Source of the DNA: Salinisphaera sp052044135
Lineage (GTDB): Bacteria > Pseudomonadota > Gammaproteobacteria > Nevskiales > Salinisphaeraceae
Reading direction: 5' to 3'
DNA length: 64,000 bases
Assembly: GCF_052044135.1 (NCBI RefSeq)
Contig: NZ_JBQDYF010000013.1
Location: forward strand, 1 to 64,000
The translations under genes and the position numbers were made by a program. The notes under the pieces were generated by a model. That model did no database searches. It was not told where the DNA came from and saw nothing but the letters and a program-made list of their open reading frames with translations. This document shows, one piece after another, positions 1 through 7,793 of the stretch (the stretch's first letter is position 1; each line of letters starts with the position of its first letter).

Positions 1-24
1 GCCCCGCACCCGATATCCCGAAGG

Positions 25-130
25 GAACGCCTGTGCGCGCCCATCACCGCGTTGCGCCCCTTTGCCATAGCATAGGCACGGCATGCTATGGCGCAGTCGC
101 GCGCCTTGTGCTGGGCGCGCACAGGCGTTC
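25..130. repeat. Nested palindrome downstream of pssA
   Basis: A perfect 19-bp inverted repeat has its arms at 25-43 and 112-130. A second perfect 10-bp inverted repeat, 64-73 (GCCATAGCAT) and 83-92, lies inside it. The RNA or single strand could fold into a long stem topped by a second hairpin. Neither arm is followed by a T-run, so it does not look like an ordinary intrinsic terminator. It lies just beyond the stop codon of pssA, between that gene and whatever comes before the window. Its function is unknown. Confidence 0.75.
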
Positions 131-166
131 TGAATACGGCAAATACCCAGGGCAGGACACTGAACT

Positions 167-946
167 CTAGGAGGATCCGCTGCGACCGGAACGCAGTCGA
201 TGGCGACGCCGCAGGGCCATGATCGGTCCGGACAAGGCGTACGCCAGAAAGCCCAGGAACAGCACGCGCGGCGGATCGAGCATGATCAGTACAAACGCAA
301 CCACCACGAACAGAATGTAGCGAAACGGCACGCGGTCGCCGATATTGAAATCCTTGAAGCTGTTGTAGCGCACGTTCGAGACCATCAGCCCCCCGGCGCC
401 CACGGTGAACAGGAACACCGGAATCACCAGATCGCCGCCGGGGATGCCGAAGTCGGCCCCGACCCAGACGAACCCCACCAACAACCCCGCCGCCGCCGGG
501 CTCGGCAGGCCGAGAAAGACTTTCTTCTCCAGCGCGCTGCCGCGGGTGATATTGAACCGCGCCAGGCGCAAGGCCGCCGCGGCGGTATAGAAAAACGCGG
601 CCAGCCAGCCCAGCTTGCCGGCGACATTGCTGTAGGCGGCCAGCGTGTGGAGGCTGTACATGTAGGCCAGCAGGCCGGAGGCGAGCCCGAACGACACCAG
701 ATCGGCGAGGCTGTCGTACTGAATGCCGAAATCGGACTCGGCGTTGGTCAGCCGGGCCACGCGTCCATCCAGCATATCGGTGAGCATGGCCACGAATATG
801 GCAATGCCCGCCACCGCGAACCGATCCTGCGTGGCCGCGATGATGGAATAGAATCCGGCAAACAGCGTGCCGGTCGTGAACAGGTTCGGCAACAGATAGA
901 TGCCGCGCTTGCGGCGGCTGCCAGGTTCGCTGGGGGATTCAGACAT
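167..946 (-). CDS. pssA: CDP-diacylglycerol--serine O-phosphatidyltransferase
   Basis: This membrane enzyme joins CDP-diacylglycerol and L-serine to make phosphatidylserine, the precursor of phosphatidylethanolamine. The 259-residue protein carries the CDP-alcohol phosphatidyltransferase signature DG-x2-AR-x8-G-x3-D-x3-D at about residues 59-81 (DGRVAR, then G and two Asp), with several hydrophobic segments around it. A short basic N-terminus precedes the first membrane helix. It is the last gene in the window of a minus-strand run ilvH-ilvC-PSD-like-pssA, a gene order familiar from gammaproteobacteria. Length and motif fit the PssA type II family. The only oddity is that its upstream neighbour is an apparently inactive decarboxylase homologue. 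Confidence 0.93.
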   Translation of the reverse strand: MSESPSEPGSRRKRGIYLLPNLFTTGTLFAGFYSIIAATQDRFAVAGIAIFVAMLTDMLDGRVARLTNAESDFGIQYDSLADLVSFGLASGLLAYMYSLHTLAAYSNVAGKLGWLAAFFYTAAAALRLARFNITRGSALEKKVFLGLPSPAAAGLLVGFVWVGADFGIPGGDLVIPVFLFTVGAGGLMVSNVRYNSFKDFNIGDRVPFRYILFVVVAFVLIMLDPPRVLFLGFLAYALSGPIMALRRRHRLRSGRSGSS

Positions 947-1003
947 AGGCGCTAGTCTAGCGTATCGGCCGCCGGTCTCGCTCGGCCGAAATGGGCAAAC
1001 CGA

Positions 1004-1660
1004 TCAGGCGGCGCCGTCCAGCCGGGCCCGACAGCTGCCGTTCTTCTTGTGCACGAGCTTCGCCAATACGCAGGCCCCGGCACGCACATGATCGCCGAGC
1101 TCAACTTCCATGCGGCAATTCACGGGCAGGAACAATTCCACTCGCTGTGCCAGCCGACGCTTGCCGCAGCAGCGCCCCTGGCCCACCCGCTCGCCATAGC
1201 TGTTCCGGCACGGGCGTTCGCCCAGCAGGCTGCCGCGCCGGATCGCCATGACCAGTTCATCGCCCTCGTCGGTGCGGATCATCGAGGCCACGCCGCCGAG
1301 CCGCTCGACGGTTTCCCCGGCCAGCTCCAGCACCGTGCCCTCCACTGGCGAGCGCAGCAGATAGGCGCCGAACGGATTCACCCGAATGGCCACCTTGACC
1401 GCCTCGCGATCAAGATAGGGGTCGTAGCATTCACGCCGGTGAATGACGGTGCCATCCACCGGCGCAACCACCGACAGCGGTTCCGCCGGCGCATGCCGCG
1501 GCGAATCCCGGAAAAACAGCACGCAAATCGCCATGAGTACCAGCACCGGCAGTGCCACCCACACGCCGATGGCCGCATTGACGATCAGAAACACGATCGC
1601 CAGCACGAACAGCGCAGCCCAGCCTTCCGGGACTATCTGAAACAGCGTTTTGCGCTGCAT
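1004..1660 (-). CDS. Phosphatidylserine decarboxylase-like protein lacking the catalytic Gly-Ser
   Basis: The 218-residue protein has the layout of the short (archaeal-type) phosphatidylserine decarboxylases: two N-terminal membrane segments, FFRD at about residues 48-51, VAPVDGTV near 64-71 and a C-terminal GERV...RVELFLP block near 155-180. In true enzymes that block contains FGSRV, where chain cleavage before the Ser creates the pyruvoyl cofactor. Here the same place reads RLAQRV, so Gly-Ser is Ala-Gln. The usual N-V-H-V-N-R segment reads G-A-Y-L-L-R, so the conserved His is also missing. It is therefore probably not a functional decarboxylase; a regulatory or structural role beside pssA is possible but unproven. 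It begins 42 bp after ilvC. Confidence 0.8.
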   Translation of the reverse strand: MQRKTLFQIVPEGWAALFVLAIVFLIVNAAIGVWVALPVLVLMAICVLFFRDSPRHAPAEPLSVVAPVDGTVIHRRECYDPYLDREAVKVAIRVNPFGAYLLRSPVEGTVLELAGETVERLGGVASMIRTDEGDELVMAIRRGSLLGERPCRNSYGERVGQGRCCGKRRLAQRVELFLPVNCRMEVELGDHVRAGACVLAKLVHKKNGSCRARLDGAA

Positions 1661-1702
1661 ACCGATCGCTCGCTTGAACTCGCGTTCGGGGCGGACACGT
1701 AA

Positions 1703-2719
1703 TCAGTTACGTGTCTTGTCGACGATCTTGTCCTTGGCGATCCAAGGCATCATGCCGCGCAGCTTCTCGCCCACCTGCTCCAGTTCCGAGGCGGCGGCGT
1801 TGCGCCGGCCGGCCTTGAGCATGGGGCTGCCGGCCTGGTGCTCGGCCATGAACTCGCGCGCGAAGCTGCCGTTCTGGATCTCGGTGAGCATCTTGCGCAT
1901 CTCGGCTCGGGTTTCGTCGGTGATCAGACGCGGGCCGCGCGAGATATCGCCGTATTCGGCGGTGTTGGAGATCGAGTAGCGCATGTTCGCGATGCCCCCC
2001 TCGTAGATCAGGTCCACGATCAGCTTGACCTCGTGCAGGCACTCGAAATACGCCATCTCCGGCTCGTAGCCGGCCTCGGTCAGCGTTTCGAAACCGGCCT
2101 GGATCAACGATACCAGACCACCGCAGAGCACGGACTGCTCGCCGAACAGGTCGGTTTCGGTCTCGGCCTGGAAGGTGGTCTCGATCACGCCGGCACGGCC
2201 GCCGCCGTTGGCCACGGAATAGGCCAGTGCCACGTCCTTGGCCTGGCCGGAGGCATCCTGGTAGACCGCGATCAGGCTCGGCACACCCCCGCCGTTCTCA
2301 TAGGTCGTCCGTACCAGATGGCCCGGGCCTTTCGGCGCGATCATGATCACGTCGAGATCGGCACGCGGTTCGATCAGCTGGTAATGAATATTGAAGCCGT
2401 GCGCGAAACCGAGGGTCGCACCCTGCTTGATGTTCGGCTCGATGAGGTCGTTGTACAGAGACAGCTGGTGTTCATCCGGTGTGAGGATCATCACCACATC
2501 GGCCGAGGCGGTGGCCTCTTCGATGCTGGCCACGGCCAGGCCGGCGTCGGTGGCCTTCTTGGCCGAGGACGAACCCTCGCGCAGGCCGACCACGACGTCC
2601 ACGCCCGAATCCTTGAGATTGTTGGCGTGGGCATGGCCCTGCGAACCATAACCGATGATCGCAACCTTCTTGCCCTGAATCAGGGACAGGTCGCCATCCT
2701 TGTCGTAATACACGGTCAT
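1703..2719 (-). CDS. ilvC: Ketol-acid reductoisomerase (class I)
   Basis: Cytoplasmic enzyme that isomerises and reduces 2-acetolactate (or 2-aceto-2-hydroxybutyrate) with NADPH and Mg2+, the second shared step of valine and isoleucine synthesis. The start chosen gives 338 residues beginning MTVYYDKD, the usual class I length. The Rossmann motif GYGSQGHAHA lies near residues 25-34, and a C-terminal knotted domain holds the metal ligands, including the E-C-L-H-E stretch. A GTG two codons upstream has a better-spaced AGGAG ribosome site, so the protein may begin MSMTV. It lies about 100 bp after ilvH on the same strand, consistent with co-expression. Confidence 0.96.
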   Translation of the reverse strand: MTVYYDKDGDLSLIQGKKVAIIGYGSQGHAHANNLKDSGVDVVVGLREGSSSAKKATDAGLAVASIEEATASADVVMILTPDEHQLSLYNDLIEPNIKQGATLGFAHGFNIHYQLIEPRADLDVIMIAPKGPGHLVRTTYENGGGVPSLIAVYQDASGQAKDVALAYSVANGGGRAGVIETTFQAETETDLFGEQSVLCGGLVSLIQAGFETLTEAGYEPEMAYFECLHEVKLIVDLIYEGGIANMRYSISNTAEYGDISRGPRLITDETRAEMRKMLTEIQNGSFAREFMAEHQAGSPMLKAGRRNAAASELEQVGEKLRGMMPWIAKDKIVDKTRN

Positions 2720-2815
2720 GCTCACGGTTTTTCTCCTGCTGATGGTGTCGGCTCGGCTGGCGGGAGGTGCCAGCCGTTTCATTACAAATTCGCGGTATCG
2801 TTGCCGCCCGGCGTA

Positions 2816-3337
2816 TCAGGACGCCGCGGCTTGCTCGTCTTCGGTGTGATAGCTCAGCCCGCCGCTGCCCGGCGTCATGGTCACGGCCCCACTGCGCGCC
2901 AGCTCGACCAGCATGCCGGCGTCCTCCAGTACCGCCACGAACCGATTGAGTTCGTCGCCACTGCCCAGAAAGCGCAACAACGTCAGGCCTTCCTCCTCGC
3001 TGATCACGCGCACATCGAACCCGGCGGCCATGGTCTCGACCGGCGTCGCGGCTGCGCCGCGCTGGATCTTGATCAATGCCAACTCGTATTCCAGATGCTC
3101 ATCGCCGGTCATGTCCAGCACGTCGATCACATCGACCAGCTTGAGCAGCTGGCGGTTGATCTGCTCGACGACGTTTTCCGTGCCCCAGGTCACCAGCGTC
3201 AGGCGCGACATGGTCGGGTCCTCGGTGGGACCGACGTTGAGTGTTTCGATATTGAAGCCGCGCTGCGAGAACAGCCCGGCCACGCGTACGAGAGCCCCAG
3301 CCTCGTTGGCCATGAGGACGGATATCACATGTCGCAT
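2816..3337 (-). CDS. ilvH: Acetolactate synthase small (regulatory) subunit
   Basis: Regulatory partner of the acetolactate synthase large subunit; it binds the end-product valine and stimulates the catalytic chain. The 173-residue protein starts MRHVISVLMANEAG, a typical N-terminal ACT domain with GFNIETL near residue 30 and the family motif at residues 37-42. A C-terminal ACT-like domain follows. The ATG at 3337 is preceded by GAGGTGAT, a good ribosome site, so the longer reading frame upstream is not used. The large subunit gene starts 145 bp away on the opposite strand, whereas most relatives keep ilvI-ilvH in one operon. Confidence 0.95.
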   Translation of the reverse strand: MRHVISVLMANEAGALVRVAGLFSQRGFNIETLNVGPTEDPTMSRLTLVTWGTENVVEQINRQLLKLVDVIDVLDMTGDEHLEYELALIKIQRGAAATPVETMAAGFDVRVISEEEGLTLLRFLGSGDELNRFVAVLEDAGMLVELARSGAVTMTPGSGGLSYHTEDEQAAAS

Positions 3338-3482
3338 CGTGATCACCTCGCACGCACTGATTGGCAAAGCGCGCAAAATACGCCGATCCCCGGGGTGAAG
3401 CAAATCGATTGGCGCAACCGCAGGGGGAAAGCCGTACTTTCGGTTACAATCAGGGTTTTTCCACGTCGTTCGGAAAACTGCC
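3338..3482. promoter_or_regulatory. Divergent ilvB / ilvH-ilvC control region
   Basis: This 145-bp gap must hold the promoters for the leftward ilvH-ilvC-PSD-like-pssA run and for the rightward ilvB. A TACAAT hexamer at 3445-3450 would suit a -10 box for ilvB, but no convincing -35 partner is visible. GAGGTGAT just before 3337 is the ilvH ribosome site. No Leu/Ile/Val-rich leader peptide with an attenuator was recognised. Confidence 0.5.
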
Positions 3483-5327
3483 ATGACTGAACTGCACACC
3501 GCCCCCGCAACCCGCACGCCCCATCCGTTGACCGGCCGCGTCATGACCGGCGCCGAGGTGCTCGTGCAGGTGCTGGCCGACGAGGGCGTGGATACGGTAT
3601 TCGGCTATTCCGGCGGCGCCATTCTGCCGACCTACGATGCCATCTTCCGCTTTAACGAAGAGCATCACGATCTGATGCCCTTGATTGTACCCGCCAACGA
3701 ACAGGGCGCGGGCTTCATGGCCGCCGGTTACGCGCGCGCCTCGGGCAAGGTCGGCGTGGCGCTGGTGACTTCCGGCCCGGGCGCGACCAACGCGGTCACG
3801 CCGGTGCGCGACTCGATGGCCGATTCCGTGCCCATGGTGCTGATCTGCGGCCAGGTCGCACGCGCGGCCATCGGCACCGATGCGTTCCAGGAAGCGCCGG
3901 TCACCAACATCATGAGCTCGGCTGCCAAGCATGTGTTCATGGTCACCGACCCGGACAAGCTGGAAGCCACCGTGCGCACGGCGTTCGAGATCGCGCGCTC
4001 CGGCCGCCCGGGCCCGGTCGTGATCGATGTGCCCAAGGACGTACAGAACGCCGATTGCCGCTTCGCCGGATCCGGCGTGCTGCCGGTGCCGGGCTATCGC
4101 CAGCGCATGCGCGATCTGCGTTCGAACAAGCTCTCCGACGAAAAATGCGCCGAGTTCTTCCGCCTGCTGGGTGAATCCAAGCGCCCGCTGATCTATGCCG
4201 GCGGCGGCGTGATCAACTCCGACTCCGCCAACGAGTTGCGCGCCCTGGCCCAGGCCTATGGCATCCCCGTGGTCACCACGCTGATGGGTATCGGCGCCTT
4301 CGATACCACCGATGTCCTGTCGCTGCACATGCTGGGCATGCATGGCACGGCCTTCGCCAACTATGCAGTCGAGGACTGCGATTTCCTGATCGCGGTGGGC
4401 GCGCGCTTCGACGATCGCGTGGCCGGGCGCCCGGATGATTTCGCGCCCGAAGCCAAGGCGATCGCGCACTTCGATGCCGATGCCTCGGAAATCAACAAGG
4501 TCAAGCAGGTCGACTGGCATCACGTCGGCCTGTTCGCACCGAGCCTGGCCCGGGTACTGACCTATGGCCGCGAGCACGGCTTTGCCAACGATCTGGCCGA
4601 CTGGCATCAGCATATCGCCGCGCTCAAGCACGACTATGCGATGAACTACGATCGCGACAGCACGCTGATCCAACCCTATGCCGTGATCGAAGAGATCAAC
4701 CGGCACACCGATGGTCGGGCCGTGATCGCGACGGGCGTCGGCCAGCACCAGATGTGGGCCGCGCAGTATTTCGATTTCCGCGAGCCGCGCCTGTGGCTGA
4801 CCTCCGGCTCGATGGGCACCATGGGCTTCGGCCTGCCGGCGGCCATCGGCGCGGCCTGTGCACGCCGCGACAAGCTGGTGATCGATATCGACGGCGACAG
4901 CTCGATCCGCATGAACATCGGCGAGCTGGAGACCGCGACCACTTACAACCTGCCGATCAAGGTCGTGGTGCTCAATAATGTCGGCGACGGCATGGTGAAA
5001 CAGTGGCAGAAGCTGTTCTTCAAGGGCCGCCTGTCCGCCTCGGATAAATCCTTGCACAAGAAGAACTTCATCAAGGCGGCCGAGGCCGACGGCTTCGAGT
5101 TCGCCCGCCGCGTAACCGACCCGGCCGAGCTGCCGGCTACCGTCGCCGCCTTCCTCGACTTCAAGGGCCCGGCGTTCCTGGAAGTCATGGTCGATCCGGA
5201 TGCCGGCGTCTACCCGATGGTCGGCCCGGGCAAGACCTACAAGCAGATGATCACCGGCGACTTCATCAACAATCGCTACAGCGACGATGCCGGCGATACC
5301 GACGTCGGGCCATCCGAGATGTTCTGA
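3483..5327 (+). CDS. ilvB: Acetolactate synthase large (catalytic) subunit
   Basis: Thiamine-diphosphate enzyme that condenses two pyruvates, or pyruvate and 2-oxobutyrate, in the first common step of branched-chain amino acid synthesis. The 614-residue chain has the catalytic Glu in VPANEQGAGF (about residues 61-70), the central FAD/CoA-like domain, and the C-terminal ThDP site beginning IDGDS and ending with NN about 30 residues later. The usual GDG is GDS here, and the loop normally reading GMVRQWQ is preceded by an extra GD (VGDGMVKQWQ), followed by SASDKSLHKKNF. The protein is thus full length but of a less common subtype. It is transcribed away from ilvH and ends at a strong terminator. 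Confidence 0.94.
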   Translation: MTELHTAPATRTPHPLTGRVMTGAEVLVQVLADEGVDTVFGYSGGAILPTYDAIFRFNEEHHDLMPLIVPANEQGAGFMAAGYARASGKVGVALVTSGPGATNAVTPVRDSMADSVPMVLICGQVARAAIGTDAFQEAPVTNIMSSAAKHVFMVTDPDKLEATVRTAFEIARSGRPGPVVIDVPKDVQNADCRFAGSGVLPVPGYRQRMRDLRSNKLSDEKCAEFFRLLGESKRPLIYAGGGVINSDSANELRALAQAYGIPVVTTLMGIGAFDTTDVLSLHMLGMHGTAFANYAVEDCDFLIAVGARFDDRVAGRPDDFAPEAKAIAHFDADASEINKVKQVDWHHVGLFAPSLARVLTYGREHGFANDLADWHQHIAALKHDYAMNYDRDSTLIQPYAVIEEINRHTDGRAVIATGVGQHQMWAAQYFDFREPRLWLTSGSMGTMGFGLPAAIGAACARRDKLVIDIDGDSSIRMNIGELETATTYNLPIKVVVLNNVGDGMVKQWQKLFFKGRLSASDKSLHKKNFIKAAEADGFEFARRVTDPAELPATVAAFLDFKGPAFLEVMVDPDAGVYPMVGPGKTYKQMITGDFINNRYSDDAGDTDVGPSEMF

Positions 5328-5348
5328 TCGGTTCGCCGCGCTGACGTG

Positions 5349-5380
5349 AAAAGACCGGCCCTGAAAGGCCGGTCTTTTTT
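5349..5380 (+). terminator. Intrinsic terminator of ilvB
   Basis: A perfect stem, AAGACCGGCC (5351-5360) and its complement (5367-5376), with loop CTGAAA and a run of six T, starts about 20 bp after the ilvB stop. This is a textbook rho-independent terminator. Confidence 0.93.
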
Positions 5381-5422
5381 GGGCGTGCGCGTTCACGGCA
5401 GAAGATCGGGCCAAAAAGCATT

Positions 5423-5625
5423 GTCCGCAGATCGACGCAGATTCACGCAGATTCACGCAGATCAGGGACGACGGATTCGAGCGGCGGGGCCGTCGTCGTC
5501 ATGTCGCCGGGCTTTCGATTCTCAGCCGGCCGACAGGACGGCGTTTGATCTTACCCCCCAATCCGCCCGCTCGCTCAAAACCCATTTGATTTCATTTGCG
5601 TCAATCCGCGTTCATTTGCGGACTG
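5423..5625. repeat. Inverted pair of TCCGCAGAT/ACGCAGAT repeats
   Basis: At 5423-5463 the sequence GTCCGCAGATCGACGCAGAT runs on into further ACGCAGATTC units with a period of 10-11 bp. A diverged copy in the opposite orientation ends at 5625 (its complement reads GTCCGCAAATGAACGCGGAT). The pair encloses about 130 bp with no recognisable gene, and the whole 5381-5643 gap is non-coding. A third copy of the family sits at 48331-48365. Confidence 0.7.
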
Positions 5626-5643
5626 ATTCCGTGGATATGCCGA

Positions 5644-6339
5644 TCAACGTTTTTCGTACTGCTTGTTGCCGAACATGTTTTCCATGGCCTCGCTGTCCTG
5701 GCTGAGATCCGTGTGGTGATCGGCCAGCACCTGCAGACCTTTCTTCACGTTCTCGCGGTCGCCGATCATCTCGAACCAGCGCCGGACGTTCGGATAGTCG
5801 TCGATGTTCACGCCCTGGGTTTCGGCGGGTCGCAGCCACGGCCAGGTGGCGATATCGGCAATCGAGTAGTCGTTGCCGGCCAGGAACCTGGTGTCGCGCA
5901 GCCGCCGGTCCATCACGCCGTACAGCCGATTGGCCTCGTTCTCGTAACGCTTGACCGCGTATTCGATCTTCTCGGGCGCGTATCTGTTGAAGTGATGCGC
6001 CTGGCCCAGCATCGGCCCGATGCTGCCCATCTGGAACATCAGCCACTGGATCGCGTCATAGCGCTTGACCGGATCCTTCGGCAGCAGACGGTCAGCCTTG
6101 TCGGCGAGATACATCAGGATGGCACCGGATTCGAACAGCGCATACGGCTTGCCGTTCGGGCCATCCTGATCGACGATCGCCGGGATCTTGTTGTTCGGGC
6201 TGATCTTGAGAAACGCGTCGGCGAACTGGTCGCCCTTGCCGATATTGATCGGATGCGCGGTGTACGCCGCACCGATCTCCTCGAGCATGATGTGAACCTT
6301 GTGCCCATTGGGCGTGGTCCAGGTATACAGATCGATCAT
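5644..6339 (-). CDS. Nu-class glutathione transferase / disulfide oxidoreductase (YfcG/YghU-like)
   Basis: The 231-residue protein has an N-terminal thioredoxin-like domain starting MIDLYTWTTPNGHKV and a helical C-terminal domain with GNDYSIADIATWPW near residues 150-163. The TPNG-HK pattern near residues 9-14 is typical of the Nu-class proteins YfcG and YghU, which bind glutathione or GSSG and reduce disulfides or organic peroxides. The ATG at 6339 follows GAGGAAGACATC, a good ribosome site. The next gene, an SDR protein, is divergent with about 130 bp between them. The exact substrate cannot be told from sequence. Confidence 0.88.
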   Translation of the reverse strand: MIDLYTWTTPNGHKVHIMLEEIGAAYTAHPINIGKGDQFADAFLKISPNNKIPAIVDQDGPNGKPYALFESGAILMYLADKADRLLPKDPVKRYDAIQWLMFQMGSIGPMLGQAHHFNRYAPEKIEYAVKRYENEANRLYGVMDRRLRDTRFLAGNDYSIADIATWPWLRPAETQGVNIDDYPNVRRWFEMIGDRENVKKGLQVLADHHTDLSQDSEAMENMFGNKQYEKR

Positions 6340-6469
6340 GGATGTCTTCCTCGGAGGACCGTAGCGATCCCCCTTGTAAAAAAGCGTCACACGCCAAAGG
6401 TTGTGAACATCGACACGGATTCAAGCCGCCGCACGATCGTCGGCTTGTCGACTCATTGAAGGAGCAATC

Positions 6470-7108
6470 ATGCATGTATTGGTCGTAGGCGCCCACGGCA
6501 AGATCGGCCGTCGCTTCATCCATGCCGTCGACGGCAGCGGACACACCGCCCGCGCCATGATCCGAGACAGCGGCCAGATGGACGAAATGAAGGCCATCGG
6601 CGCCACCGATGTCGTGGTGGCCGATCTCGAGGGCGATTGCAGCGCGGCGCTGGCCGGCTGCGATGCTGTGGTTTTCACTGCGGGTTCCGGCGGCCACACC
6701 CCGCCGGAGAAGACCGAGGACGTCGATCGTAACGGCGCCATCTCCATCATCGACCAGGCCGTATCGGCCGGCGTACGCCGATTCGTGATGGTGTCGTCGA
6801 TGAACGCCGACACCCCGGAGAAAGGCGCGGAGAAGATGCAGCACTACTTCCGGGCCAAGGGCGCGGCCGACAATCACCTGCGCTCGACCGACCTGGAATA
6901 CACCATCGTGCGCCCGGGCAAGCTCACCGAGGACGACGGTACCGGCCACGTGGATATTGCCAAGGATCTCGGCCGCTACGGCGAGATCCCGCGCGACGAT
7001 GTGGCGCGCGTGTTGCTGATGACGCTGGATTCGCCCAACACCATCGGCCAGCACTTCGAAGTGCTGTCGGGCGATACGCCCATCGACAAGGCCCTGCTCG
7101 GTGTCTAG
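6470..7108 (+). CDS. Atypical SDR NAD(P)-binding protein (YwnB/HSCARG-like)
   Basis: A 212-residue single-domain Rossmann protein. The N-terminus MHVLVVGAHGKIGRR carries the GxxGxxG nucleotide motif, followed by VVADLEGD and VVFTAGSGG near residues 45-70. The segment FVMVSSMNAD sits where atypical SDRs end strand 5; no clear Tyr-x3-Lys pair is seen, as in many NmrA/SDR_a5 proteins. Such proteins are reductases or redox-sensing NADPH binders. A good ribosome site (GAAGGAG) precedes the ATG. Its stop codon overlaps the GTG start of the DNA glycosylase gene, suggesting translational coupling. Confidence 0.85.
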   Translation: MHVLVVGAHGKIGRRFIHAVDGSGHTARAMIRDSGQMDEMKAIGATDVVVADLEGDCSAALAGCDAVVFTAGSGGHTPPEKTEDVDRNGAISIIDQAVSAGVRRFVMVSSMNADTPEKGAEKMQHYFRAKGAADNHLRSTDLEYTIVRPGKLTEDDGTGHVDIAKDLGRYGEIPRDDVARVLLMTLDSPNTIGQHFEVLSGDTPIDKALLGV

Positions 7109-7784
7109 CGCCACCCATCCCACGGCGCCGCGCGACACGCGGCTGGCCTTCGACGCGGACGCCGCCGTGGCGCATCTGGCGGCGGCGGATCCGGTGCTCG
7201 GCGCGCTCATGCAGCGCGCCGGGCCGTATCGGCCGAGCACGAACGCCGCGCCGGACGTGTTTCATTCGCTGGTGCGCGCCATCGTGTACCAGCAGCTTTC
7301 CGGCAAGGCCGCCGGCACCATCCACGCCCGCCTGCTCGCGGCGTTGAACCACGGCGACGCGCCGGGCGCGGCCGCGATCCAGGCGACCGACGACGCCACG
7401 CTGCGCAGCGCCGGCCTGTCGGCCAACAAGCTTGCCGGCCTGCGCGCCCTGGCCGCGGCCCAGCTTGCCGGCGAACTGCCGGACGAGGCGCGCATCGACG
7501 AATACGACGATGCCGAACTGATCCAGCGCTATGCCGCGATCCGCGGCATCGGCCGCTGGACGGTCGAAATGCTGTTGATGTTTCATCTGGGCCGGCCCGA
7601 CGTGATGCCGATCCACGATCTGGGCGTGCGCAAGGGCTACGCCCTGACCTACGGGCTCGACGATCTGCCCAAACCGAAGGCGCTGGAAGCCGCCGGTGAA
7701 ATCTGGCGGCCCTATCGCTCAGTGGCCTGCTGGTACATGTGGCGCGCACTGGAGGCCGAGGGCGCCACGCCGCAGCCTCAGTAG
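7101..7784 (+). CDS. DNA-3-methyladenine glycosylase II-like protein (HhH-GPD)
   Basis: Base-excision repair glycosylase of the AlkA type, expected to remove alkylated purines from DNA. The 227-residue protein has FHSLVRAIVYQQLS near residues 54-67, the helix-hairpin-helix core IRGIGRWTVEML near 141-152, and DVMPIHDLGVRKG near 160-172 containing the catalytic Asp. It lacks the N-terminal domain of E. coli AlkA, which is normal for the short yeast MAG-like branch. The start is GTG at 7101, overlapping the end of the upstream SDR gene by 8 bp. No Ada-like regulator is nearby. Confidence 0.9.
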   Translation: MSSATHPTAPRDTRLAFDADAAVAHLAAADPVLGALMQRAGPYRPSTNAAPDVFHSLVRAIVYQQLSGKAAGTIHARLLAALNHGDAPGAAAIQATDDATLRSAGLSANKLAGLRALAAAQLAGELPDEARIDEYDDAELIQRYAAIRGIGRWTVEMLLMFHLGRPDVMPIHDLGVRKGYALTYGLDDLPKPKALEAAGEIWRPYRSVACWYMWRALEAEGATPQPQ

Positions 7785-7793
7785 GATCGCGTT

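Noticed and set aside
200..955. Long open frames opposite to real genes, for example opposite pssA, ilvC, ilvB, ggt, maeA and betA
   Set aside because: High GC leaves the opposite strand free of stop codons. The translations are rich in His, Arg, Gln and Gly and carry no domain, and the real genes on the other strand are clear.
2720..2815. Extended N-terminus of ilvC starting at 2782
   Set aside because: The extra 21 residues are not part of any known ketol-acid reductoisomerase, and a ribosome site lies directly before the later start.
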